This document shows, piece by piece, positions 16,903-23,892 of a stretch of DNA of 33,334 bases; position 1 is the stretch's first letter; every line of letters starts with the position of its first letter. Below the pieces are notes generated by a model. It was given only the letters and a program-made list of their open reading frames with translations. It was not told the DNA's origin and made no database searches. Both the position numbers and the translations under genes were made by a program. Origin of the DNA: Verrucomicrobia bacterium UBA673 (GTDB lineage Bacteria; Verrucomicrobiota; Verrucomicrobiia; Limisphaerales; UBA1096); assembly GCA_002299785.1 (NCBI GenBank), contig DBNL01000016.1, positions 1 through 33,334 on the forward strand, given 5' to 3'.

Positions 16903-16992
16903 ATGCGTGAAAAACACGCGCTTAGAGTGAGAATCACACTTTTCGGTATCGTTTCACAGCGTGAAGTTAACTATATTAGCATTAAAAAATAA
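16903..16992 (+). CDS. Possible 29-aa small protein or leader peptide
   Basis: ATG at 16903 is preceded by AGGGAGGG (16891-16898) at about 5 bases, one of the strongest ribosome-binding sequences in the window. The frame codes 29 residues starting MREKHALRVRITLFGIVSQR and ends at TAA 16990-16992. The peptide is basic (Arg/Lys rich) with a short hydrophobic middle. A bulged hairpin followed by nine Ts begins inside the last codons. It could be a free small protein, or a leader whose translation affects termination before the prepilin gene at 17126. No homologue is recognised. Coding status rests on the ribosome-binding site and the tight terminator only. Confidence 0.35.
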   Translation: MREKHALRVRITLFGIVSQREVNYISIKK

Positions 16993-17018
16993 TGGCATTT
17001 AATGTGCTATTTTTTTTT
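16977..17018 (+). terminator. Rho-independent terminator-like hairpin after the small ORF
   Basis: TAGCATTAAA (16977-16986) pairs with TTTAATGTGCTA (16998-17009), with a 2-base GT bulge, and is followed by T9 (17010-17018). The stem is AT-rich, so termination may be partial. It overlaps the end of the small ORF. Confidence 0.5.
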
Positions 17019-17125
17019 AAGTTTGGCGTTGACAACGGTTCGACAGGACACGAAGCTTCGCCTCCGTTTTACCAAAAAGGTGAAGTGTTAACTATTAACT
17101 AAACATAAAAACCGAGAACCGCATC

Positions 17126-17887
17126 ATGAAGCGTTATCAAAAAAACAAAGTCGGGGCCTTCACGCTCATTGAGCTGTTGGTCGTTATCGCAATCATCGCT
17201 ATTTTGGCTGGTATGCTCCTGCCTGCATTGGCGAAGGCAAAGGCAAAGGCACAGCGCATCGCTTGTGTAAACAACCTCAAGCAGGTTGGTATCGCCACTC
17301 GCATCTACGCGACGGATAACCAGGATCGGTTCCCGTGGCAGGTGTCAGAGGTGGAAGGTGGTTCCGCCGAATACTTGGCGAAGGCAAAAGCTTTAGAAGG
17401 CTGCAGACACTGGCAGGCACTCTCTAACGAGTTGAGCAACCCTAAAGTAGTGAGGTCTCCACGTGATGGCAACCGAACTCAAGCCAACGGCTTTATGAAT
17501 GGCAAGCCTCGCGGTGCTGCCGGCAAAAATGTTGTCCCGTTTTGCGAAGGAACATCAAAAAAACATACTAAAGGCACTTTAAGCTACAGCTACTTCCTTG
17601 GTAAGGGTGCCGACGAGTCCAAGCCAAACAACATATTGGCAGGTACCCGTAACGTCATGTTTGGCAAGTACAACAACGACGACGACAAAAAGGCAGCTCA
17701 CATCATATTCAAGAAAAAGTTTACTGCCAAAAAGACACCTATGTGGACTGAGAGCATGCATGAGAACCAAGGAAACCTCCTTTTGTCAGACTCATCCGTG
17801 CAGCAAGCCAGTTCTTCAAAACTCGCTCAATACATGATCGACTCGAGCGACAATGACAACGAGTTGATGTTCCCGAGCGGGAAGTAA
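17126..17887 (+). CDS. Prepilin-like protein 1 (type II/IV pseudopilin N-terminus)
   Basis: 253 aa. A short basic leader (MKRYQKNKVGA) precedes FTLIELLVVIAIIAILAGML, the type III signal and hydrophobic helix cut by prepilin peptidase; Ala rather than Gly stands before the cut, and Glu is at mature position 5. AKAKAKAQRIACVNNLKQVG and IYATDNQDRFPW are typical of the large Verrucomicrobiota/Planctomycetota pseudopilin family. A late HENQGNLLLSDSSVQ motif (about residues 219-233) is the local version of its histidine/Asp-Gly(Ser) signature. It is probably exported and anchored in, or assembled from, the inner membrane; the function of individual members is not known. It is a single-gene unit with a strong terminator after it and no pilus-assembly genes nearby. 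Confidence 0.88.
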   Translation: MKRYQKNKVGAFTLIELLVVIAIIAILAGMLLPALAKAKAKAQRIACVNNLKQVGIATRIYATDNQDRFPWQVSEVEGGSAEYLAKAKALEGCRHWQALSNELSNPKVVRSPRDGNRTQANGFMNGKPRGAAGKNVVPFCEGTSKKHTKGTLSYSYFLGKGADESKPNNILAGTRNVMFGKYNNDDDKKAAHIIFKKKFTAKKTPMWTESMHENQGNLLLSDSSVQQASSSKLAQYMIDSSDNDNELMFPSGK

Positions 17888-17907
17888 TTCATACAATCAT
17901 TCTTACA

Positions 17908-17939
17908 AAGACCCTCCCAAACGGGAGGGTCTTTTTTTT
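17908..17939 (+). terminator. Rho-independent terminator after prepilin-like gene 1
   Basis: AAGACCCTCCC (17908-17918) and GGGAGGGTCTT (17923-17933) form a perfect 11-bp stem with an AAAC loop, followed by a run of Ts to 17939. Confidence 0.93.
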
Positions 17940-18082
17940 GCAGTTTAGAGTACGGGGATTCCACTTTTGAGGAAAAGAAGACGCTGGTGACAGTGGCTTA
18001 AAATGAAAGAGAAACTCTTGAAATCTGTGTCTGACCTAATCCCCCCCTTGGCCAAACAAAAAAATTACTCGAATATTATTAT

Positions 18083-18112
18083 TTGACTTAAAAGGCGAGG
18101 CAGCTCTAATAT
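18083..18112 (+). promoter_or_regulatory. Promoter of prepilin-like gene 2
   Basis: TTGACT (18083-18088), an 18-base spacer and TAATAT (18107-18112). A start near 18119 leaves a leader of about 52 bases before the ATG at 18171. The promoter is independent of gene 1, which is closed off by its own terminator. Confidence 0.6.
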
Positions 18113-18170
18113 TCCTTCACGTCTTTTAAATGTTCCAATATCGCGCGACCCATCTAAATAATTTTAACTC

Positions 18171-19100
18171 ATGAAGAATACACCTATTCGTAAAACACTG
18201 GGAACCAAAGTTATACTTGGCTTTACTCTGATCGAATTGCTGGTAGTGATAGCTATCATAGCCATTCTCGCCGGGCTGCTGCTACCGGCTCTGTCCCGAG
18301 CCAAAGACAAGGCCCACAACTCCATTGACTGGAATAACAACAAGCAAATCATGCTGGCGTTAAATATGTTCACCGGCGACAATGAGGAGTACATGCCCCA
18401 TCCAACTTGGGGTGGTAATGGAAGTGGCCCCACAGGATGGGCCTATGCTGGTTCGGCAGCAGAAAAATCCACAAAATTCCCCGCTGGCAAAAAATGTGAT
18501 GTGCCCTCTCACAACTGGACAGGCACAACAGCCATGACAGCGTATCAAGGAAACCCCGGCATAAAGGGTTTAGCGAAACAGATGGCTGGTCAGTACGAAT
18601 CATTCAAGCATGGCCAACTGGGTAATTATCTGGGGAACAATCCCCAAGTGTTGATGTGCCCAAAGGATAAAGCTACCTCCACCGGTACCAACAGTAAGCT
18701 TTTTCTTCAACGCCCAATCAAGTTGACCAGCTACACATGGAACGGGAATATCATTTTCTTTCACAACAATCCCAGCCCTGCAACTGGCTCATACGACGCC
18801 TCAAAGGTTCGCAAGATTTCAGCCACGAATCCAGGCGACATCGTCCAGTGGGAGACTGATGACACAACTCCTTTTTGGTTCAACGATGCTGGTAATCAGC
18901 CGCATGAGGGTATCTCCCAGCGACACAAGACCGGTGGTTCAAATAAAAATAACCGAACGGATGTTGGAGGTGCAGCCACAGTGGGTATCGTCTCCGGTGC
19001 CTCTGTTAACCTGACATACAAGAAATTTTACGAGATGGCCCAAGAATCGGGTCGTCCAGCCGCCCCAAACGACATATGGTGGGGCAGCTCAAGCCGTTAA
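18171..19100 (+). CDS. Prepilin-like protein 2 (type II/IV pseudopilin N-terminus)
   Basis: 309 aa. The leader MKNTPIRKTLGTKVILG is followed by FTLIELLVVIAIIAILAGLL, with the canonical Gly before the cut, then LSRAKDKAHNSIDWNNNKQI. The body is rich in Gly, Asn, Thr and Trp and has a four-Cys pattern (NWTG, LMCPKDKA) different from protein 1. The family's late histidine region is RHKTGGSNKNNR, with weaker conservation of the DG motif. It is a separate transcription unit with its own promoter and terminator. It is probably a surface or periplasmic pseudopilin; its role is unknown. No clear Shine-Dalgarno sequence precedes the ATG. Confidence 0.87.
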   Translation: MKNTPIRKTLGTKVILGFTLIELLVVIAIIAILAGLLLPALSRAKDKAHNSIDWNNNKQIMLALNMFTGDNEEYMPHPTWGGNGSGPTGWAYAGSAAEKSTKFPAGKKCDVPSHNWTGTTAMTAYQGNPGIKGLAKQMAGQYESFKHGQLGNYLGNNPQVLMCPKDKATSTGTNSKLFLQRPIKLTSYTWNGNIIFFHNNPSPATGSYDASKVRKISATNPGDIVQWETDDTTPFWFNDAGNQPHEGISQRHKTGGSNKNNRTDVGGAATVGIVSGASVNLTYKKFYEMAQESGRPAAPNDIWWGSSSR

Positions 19101-19120
19101 GCCCAGCAAGCTATTTCACA

Positions 19121-19157
19121 AAAGACGGCCCGTAAATACAGGCCGTCTTTTTTCTTT
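19121..19157 (+). terminator. Rho-independent terminator after prepilin-like gene 2
   Basis: AAAGACGGCC (19121-19130) and GGCCGTCTTT (19141-19150) form a perfect 10-bp stem with a 10-base loop, followed by TTTCTTT. Only 38 bases separate its end from the next ATG. Confidence 0.88.
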
Positions 19158-19195
19158 CCCCAGCGTGGCGCAGCACTTTACCTCGGAGAGGCAAC

Positions 19196-21100
19196 ATGCA
19201 CGGCCAAGATACAAAAACTCACCCCTCCACCCTACGATGGATAGTTTCCCTGTCGATTGTCGCCACCGTCCTGCTTGCTATCAATCTCACCGCCCCGCCT
19301 GAACCGCCAGGCCAGGTGCTAAGCCAGGCGCAACCGCCCTTTGCTTCCACCCTTCCCTTCCGACGCGAGGACAGCGAATACGCCGGTTCGGACTCGTGCC
19401 GCGACTGCCACGACGACGAGCACAAAAGCTGGCACGCCTCGTACCACCGCACTATGACGCAACTCATGTCGCCCGAGACCGTCCGAGCGGCGTTCGATGG
19501 TCAATCGCACAAGTTTCAGGGCGAACGCTTCACCATGCACCAGCGCGGTGACGAATACTGGACGACCATCGAAAGTATCGACGCCGCCAATGCCTCGCCC
19601 GACAACCACGACCCGGAGCCCCTGCATTTACGCCTTGGCATGGTCACAGGATCACATCACATGCAGGTTTTTTGGCTACCTGGCATGAAGGGCAATCTGC
19701 AGATCGGCTTTCCTTTCGCGTGGCTGATCGACGACCAACGATGGGCACCTCGCAGCAGCCTGTTTATCCGCAACCCGCATACGACCCTCAGTAAGGAGAA
19801 CTGGAACATGAACTGCATCCGCTGTCATACTACCGGCCCACAGCCGCGCCCCAATCAGGCGGCACAACGATTCGAGTCGCGCGTGGCCGACCTCGGCATC
19901 TCCTGCGAAGCCTGCCACGGCCCGGCCAAGCGACACGTCGATCGGCAACAACGCTTGGCCAAGCTCCCCGAGCCTAAACGCCAAGCGGCACTCAGGGCCG
20001 AACCTTTGGCCATCGTGCAGCCGGCAGATTTGGATCACGTTCGAAGTTCGCAGGTTTGCGGCTCGTGCCACGGCATGAAGTGGTTCGACAAAAACGAGGA
20101 ATGGACCGCACACGGTTTCCGTTATCGCCCCGGCGATGATCTCGACAAAACCACGCCTATCATCCGCCCCACCCAAATCGATAAGCAACCATGGCTCCAG
20201 CCAGTGCTAGAAAAGAATCCACACATTTTCAACGATTTTTTTTGGCCAGATGGACACATCCGCGTGACCGGCCGCGAGTACAACGGACTGCTTGAGTCGG
20301 CCTGTTTTCAAAAGGGGCAAATGTCGTGCATCAGTTGCCACTCGATGCACAAGAGCGATCCCGACGATCAACTTGCGCGCGGCATGCGAGGCAATCAAGC
20401 CTGCCTCCAGTGCCACGACGAAATGGCCGACGACCTCACCCGGCACACACGCCACGCCGCCGACTCTCCCGGCAGCAATTGCACCAACTGCCACATGCCA
20501 CACACGTCGTATGGCCTGCTTAAGGCCATTCGCGGCCACACCATCGAGACCCCCAATGTCGCCACCACCCTCGCGACCGGCAGGCCTAACGCCTGCAATT
20601 TGTGCCATCTTGACAAGACGCTCGAGTGGACCGCCGAACAGTTGGCCGATCGCACAGCGCAGGCCAAGCCGACCGTACCGGATGAACACCGCAAGATCGC
20701 CGCCTCGGCACTTTGGCTGCTCAAGGGCGACGCAGGTCAACGTGCCCTTGCCGCCTGGCACATGGGCTGGCAACCGGCGCTTGCGGCCAGTGGCAGCGGA
20801 TGGCAGCAACCGCTGCTCTCCGAATTGCTCAACGACCCCTACTCCGCCGTCCGCTACATGGCTCACAAGGCCCTGACCAAGCAACCTGGTTTTGAAGGGT
20901 TCAAGTACGACTTTGTCGCCGATGAACCAGCTCGCTTGGTCAAGCGCGAGGCCGCCTTGACGATGTGGGCGGAGTCACTCGGCGACACCCCTACGAATCC
21001 CGCCGCCGTGCTGCTGAGTGCCAACGGCCAACGACTAACCAACCAGGTGCAGCAACTCATACAAATCCGCGACAATCGCCCAATGCGTCTGCGCGAGTGA
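19196..21100 (+). CDS. Membrane-anchored octaheme c-type cytochrome
   Basis: 634 aa with an N-terminal signal anchor (WIVSLSIVATVLLAINL, residues 15-31), then a periplasmic body. Eight CXXCH heme sites are present: CRDCH 68, CIRCH 207, CEACH 237, CGSCH 288, CISCH 378, CLQCH 403, CTNCH 429 and CNLCH 467. The arrangement resembles the cytochrome c554/doubled-CXXCH families of Planctomycetota and Verrucomicrobiota. A helical, HEAT-like C-terminal part (about 495-595, with DPYSAVRYMAHKAL) follows. A role in periplasmic electron transfer is likely; the redox partner and substrate are unknown. GGAGAGG (19185-19191) is a good ribosome-binding site that fixes the ATG. The preceding terminator leaves almost no room for a separate promoter. 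Confidence 0.9.
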   Translation: MHGQDTKTHPSTLRWIVSLSIVATVLLAINLTAPPEPPGQVLSQAQPPFASTLPFRREDSEYAGSDSCRDCHDDEHKSWHASYHRTMTQLMSPETVRAAFDGQSHKFQGERFTMHQRGDEYWTTIESIDAANASPDNHDPEPLHLRLGMVTGSHHMQVFWLPGMKGNLQIGFPFAWLIDDQRWAPRSSLFIRNPHTTLSKENWNMNCIRCHTTGPQPRPNQAAQRFESRVADLGISCEACHGPAKRHVDRQQRLAKLPEPKRQAALRAEPLAIVQPADLDHVRSSQVCGSCHGMKWFDKNEEWTAHGFRYRPGDDLDKTTPIIRPTQIDKQPWLQPVLEKNPHIFNDFFWPDGHIRVTGREYNGLLESACFQKGQMSCISCHSMHKSDPDDQLARGMRGNQACLQCHDEMADDLTRHTRHAADSPGSNCTNCHMPHTSYGLLKAIRGHTIETPNVATTLATGRPNACNLCHLDKTLEWTAEQLADRTAQAKPTVPDEHRKIAASALWLLKGDAGQRALAAWHMGWQPALAASGSGWQQPLLSELLNDPYSAVRYMAHKALTKQPGFEGFKYDFVADEPARLVKREAALTMWAESLGDTPTNPAAVLLSANGQRLTNQVQQLIQIRDNRPMRLRE

Positions 21101-21231
21101 CGAACCACGTGCGCTCCCTCCATCATCCCGCATTCAGCCAACCTCTCTCTCGCTGCGTCAGAGGGTCGGGTTAAGAGGAAATTTTTAACTTTCCAAAAAA
21201 AATTCTTTTCTCATATTCAGCGCCACACACG

Positions 21232-21930
21232 ATGAGTTTTCTCCTCTTGAAGAAAAGCCGGCGAGTTGCATTCACGCTGATTGAGTTGCTGGTGGTGATT
21301 GCCATCATTGCCATTCTCGCCAGCTTGCTGCTGCCAGCATTGGCTAGGGCCAAGGAGCAGGCGCACCGCACCACTTGCAAAAACAACAGCCACCAATGGC
21401 TGCTGTCGCTGGCGATGTACGCCGGCGACAACGACGAAACGTTCCCGCCCGGCGGCTCGAGCAGCCCGTACTGGAACTCGGTTTGGTTTCGTGACACTAT
21501 GACTAAACAGTACCACATCCGGCGTCCGATGTTTTACTGCCCGTCCAATCGGAGCTGGAACCGCGACGATTTCTGGGCCTGGCCAGGCGGGCGCGACTCG
21601 GTGATGGGTTATTTCTATTTCGCCGGCGAAACGCGCTTCTCCAACAACCGATCAATATTTCAGGAGACCGTTCGCACGCCGGTTTTTGCGGTGAAAGCGA
21701 CGGGCAACCCCCATTACAAAGTTATTTGGGCCGACCTGAACCGCAAACTTCAGGGCTCGTGGGGGCGGCCGGGCGATCCCAATCCGCTGATGCGCGGTGT
21801 CAACCATTACAACGACCGCGGCGACGAGCCGGACGGCTCAAACGAGGGTTTTTATGACGGGCACGTGGAGTGGATCAAGGGAGCCACATTCCGAAAAAAG
21901 CCAAAGATGATGGGCAATTTGTACTTTTGA
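21232..21930 (+). CDS. Prepilin-like protein 3 (type II/IV pseudopilin N-terminus)
   Basis: 232 aa. The leader MSFLLLKKSRRVA is followed by FTLIELLVVIAIIAILASLL, with Ala before the cut. LARAKEQAHRTTCKNNSHQW and MYAGDNDETFPPGG follow. Its end carries the clearest version of the family signature in this window, HYNDRGDEPDGSNEGFYDGH, where a late Asp-Gly-His precedes VEWIKG. Its GC content is higher than that of proteins 1 and 2. It lies 131 bases after the cytochrome gene, with no terminator in between, so cotranscription is possible. The function of individual family members is unknown. Confidence 0.87.
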   Translation: MSFLLLKKSRRVAFTLIELLVVIAIIAILASLLLPALARAKEQAHRTTCKNNSHQWLLSLAMYAGDNDETFPPGGSSSPYWNSVWFRDTMTKQYHIRRPMFYCPSNRSWNRDDFWAWPGGRDSVMGYFYFAGETRFSNNRSIFQETVRTPVFAVKATGNPHYKVIWADLNRKLQGSWGRPGDPNPLMRGVNHYNDRGDEPDGSNEGFYDGHVEWIKGATFRKKPKMMGNLYF

Positions 21931-21983
21931 CGAAAGCTGAAGGCCGGTATTTTGTCACAAAGCGGTGACACCAAAAAAAGTTC

Positions 21984-22147
21984 TTGTCAGATATTGGAAA
22001 TGCTGTAAAATTCCGCGTGTCTCACACAGCGTGTGAATGTAAGCGCTTCTGTGAGTATCTACAAACATCTAACATTATATTCTCTGAACTATCCCCGGAG
22101 GGGTTGCAGGTTTCTTCAACCTGACCCCTCCGGTTTCGTTTTTTTCG
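21984..22147 (+). ncRNA. Candidate small RNA unit: promoter plus terminator with no gene between
   Basis: TTGTCA (21984-21989), a 16-base spacer and TAAAAT (22006-22011) make a good promoter with an expected start near 22018. A strong hairpin and T tract end near 22147, giving a transcript of about 130 bases. Near its 5' end is TCACAC-AGC-GTGTGA (22022-22036), a 6-bp hairpin or operator. No credible ribosome-binding site or ATG frame lies inside, and the next gene starts 80 bases beyond the terminator. It may instead be the long 3' leader of the prepilin-like gene 3 mRNA, whose only terminator this is. Confidence 0.4.
22095..22147 (+). terminator. Strong Rho-independent terminator
   Basis: CCGGAGGGGT (22095-22104) pairs with ACCCCTCCGG (22124-22133). 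An inner stem CAGGTT/AACCTG is coaxial above it. TTTCG and T7 follow. It closes the prepilin-like gene 3 or small RNA transcript. Confidence 0.9.
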
Positions 22148-22227
22148 AGGAATTTCCCCATCTAGACCAAAAAGATATGGCATGATTCCTAGTTTCCCCT
22201 TAAAAGTGCTAACCGAAAAGTTTGCCT

Positions 22228-23247
22228 ATGCAGTATCGTTCCATTTGTCAATTTTGCTTCATGCTTGGCCTAGCTGGCTCAACCACACAAGCGCGTGCCC
22301 AAGTTGCGGTACGGTTGTCACCTACTGACTCGAATGACACCTACTCTCTTACTGCCTCCAATCTGCCTAAAACGGGCGTGGCTGTCATTTGGCAATCCAC
22401 CGGCCCCATGGCCAAAGACACTTACTGGTCGGCGGCACACGCCTTCCCTTCTAACAAAGTCAAATCGGCCGCTCTGACTGTTCAACCAAAAGCGAATGGT
22501 ACCTCTTTTTTTAAACTCTCGTGGGTGGATATTAATTTACCGAACAACCTGATCTGGCTTCCACCGGGCAATTTTTTGATGGGTAGCCCTGAGAATGAGT
22601 CCGGAAGATATAAAGATGAAGGGCCCGCACATAATGCCTCCATTCCACACGGATTTTGGATGGACCGCTACGAGGTTACACAGGAACAGTTCATGCTCCT
22701 CATGGACAGCAATCCCAGCAGCACTGATTATACATCTGACTTGCCGGTGAATAAGGTAACCTGGCACGAAGCTCGGGAATATTGCAAACGGCTCTCAAAG
22801 CAGCAACGCACACGAAATACTATCCCTTCCGGCTACCACTACCGCCTACCCACAGAGGCAGAGTGGGAATACGCCTGCCGCGCAGGAACAAAAAATGCCT
22901 ATAGCTATGGCGATAACAAGGCGCTATTGAGCCAGTACGGTTGGTGGGCGGAAAACAGCAACGGCAAGCCAAAACCGGTTGGTCTATTGACACCTAATCC
23001 ATGGGGCTTTTATGACATACACGGCAACTTATTCGAATGGTGCCTCGACACCTACAGGGCATACCCGGGCGGCACGGCCTACTCTGACTCAGGAAAGATG
23101 AAAATCTTCCGGGGCGGAGCCTACTACTGTCCGAGTAGCATCCTGCGTTCCGCCTGCCGAGCCGAGCCACAGAAACCGGATTACCGCTGGACACTTGGTG
23201 GCTTCCGTGTCGTGCTCGCGCCACCGGTTGACCAAACGGAGAATTGA
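22228..23247 (+). CDS. Secreted FGE/SUMF1-fold protein
   Basis: 339 aa from the ATG at 22228; a TTG two codons upstream is the alternative. A signal peptide ends near residue 23 (ARA-Q). A poorly defined beta-rich N-terminal part of about 85 residues precedes an FGE-sulfatase (SUMF1-type) domain: IWLPPGNFLMGSPENESG, FWMDRYEVTQEQF, PVNKVTWHEAREYC, YRLPTEAEWEYACRAGT, GFYDIHGNLFEWCLD and FRGGAYYC. True formylglycine-generating enzymes use two cysteines four residues apart near the end. Here the pattern is C301 and C310, so sulfatase activation is doubtful and a binding or structural role is as likely. No sulfatase gene is nearby. Confidence 0.83.
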   Translation: MQYRSICQFCFMLGLAGSTTQARAQVAVRLSPTDSNDTYSLTASNLPKTGVAVIWQSTGPMAKDTYWSAAHAFPSNKVKSAALTVQPKANGTSFFKLSWVDINLPNNLIWLPPGNFLMGSPENESGRYKDEGPAHNASIPHGFWMDRYEVTQEQFMLLMDSNPSSTDYTSDLPVNKVTWHEAREYCKRLSKQQRTRNTIPSGYHYRLPTEAEWEYACRAGTKNAYSYGDNKALLSQYGWWAENSNGKPKPVGLLTPNPWGFYDIHGNLFEWCLDTYRAYPGGTAYSDSGKMKIFRGGAYYCPSSILRSACRAEPQKPDYRWTLGGFRVVLAPPVDQTEN

Positions 23248-23317
23248 TCTCGACTACAAGGCGCGGCTTGTCCAATCGACTGACTATACGGAACAGCCTC
23301 TAAGCACGCAGAGGGTC

Positions 23318-23345
23318 TTGACTTCTAACAGTAAAACCGAACAAT
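23318..23345 (+). promoter_or_regulatory. Promoter candidate of nuo operon 2
   Basis: TTGACT (23318-23323), a 16-base spacer and AACAAT (23340-23345), with an expected start near 23352, 34 bases before nuoA. A perfect dyad ATGTG-CCGC-CACAT (23344-23357) overlaps the -10 and start region, where a repressor could act. The -10 is weak (4 of 6). Confidence 0.45.
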
Positions 23346-23385
23346 GTGCCGCCACATAGGGGAAAGTTAGCCCCTCCGACAAAGA

Positions 23386-23805
23386 ATGCCATCCGGGTTG
23401 CTTTCAACTTTAAATATTGTCCCGCTACTTGCCAGTGCGCCGAGCGAGCCATATTCCGCTTATCTACTGCTGGGGGTGATGGCCTTATTGGCTGTCGGAT
23501 TCGCTTGTGCCCCGCTCATACTCTCTGCGATCCTCGCTCCAAAGAAACCGGGAGATATCAAGGAAGCACCCTTCGAGTGCGGGCTGGAATCCAAGGGGGA
23601 TCCGTGGGTGCAGTTCAACGTGCAGTATTATTTATACGCGCTGGCGTTTGTTATTTTTGATATCGAGGCCGTCTTTCTTTACCCATGGGCGGTAGCATTC
23701 ACGGGACTTTCGTTCGGGGCATTCCTGGCAATGGGCGTGTTCATTTTGCTACTGGCGGAGAGTTTGATTTATTTGTGGATTAAAGGTGTACTGACTTGGA
23801 AATGA
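23386..23805 (+). CDS. nuoA: NADH-quinone oxidoreductase subunit A (NuoA), operon 2
   Basis: Small membrane subunit next to the quinone cavity, 139 aa, three hydrophobic segments. Family motifs are APFECGLES (the TMH1-2 loop cysteine region) and YLYALAFVIFDIEAVFLYPW with its buried Asp and Glu. The N-terminus is somewhat long (about 25 residues before helix 1). It is the only nuoA in the window and opens the second operon. The gap to nuoB is 81 bases beyond its frame up to the upstream TTG and 87 to the chosen ATG, the only sizeable gap in this operon. Confidence 0.95.
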   Translation: MPSGLLSTLNIVPLLASAPSEPYSAYLLLGVMALLAVGFACAPLILSAILAPKKPGDIKEAPFECGLESKGDPWVQFNVQYYLYALAFVIFDIEAVFLYPWAVAFTGLSFGAFLAMGVFILLLAESLIYLWIKGVLTWK

Positions 23806-23892
23806 CGGGTGGGACACGTTCCAACTCTTCCCATTTTTGAATTAATTTTGGTATAAAGAAGCGGACGACGTGGAAGTCTTCCATCCTTGAGA

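Noticed and set aside
17029..17034. TTGACA as the -35 of a promoter for prepilin-like gene 1
   Set aside because: No acceptable -10 at 15-19 bases downstream (the sequence there is cgaagcttcg).
18003..18086. 27-codon ORF starting MKEKLLKSVSDLIPPLAKQK, containing one TTGGCCAA copy in its LAK codons
   Set aside because: No ribosome-binding site before the ATG, and it ends inside the predicted -35 of prepilin-like gene 2; no other support for coding.
20207..20884. 225-codon minus-strand frame antisense to the octaheme cytochrome gene
   Set aside because: The eight CXXCH sites on the plus strand identify the real gene; the antisense frame has no recognisable domain or start signal.
22017..22124. 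GTG-started frame of about 35 codons inside the candidate small RNA
   Set aside because: It would have to be leaderless, it runs into the terminator stem, and the composition is not protein-like.
23296..23314. Hairpin CCTCT-N8-AGAGG after the FGE-fold gene as a terminator
   Set aside because: Short stem with no following T run; too weak to call.
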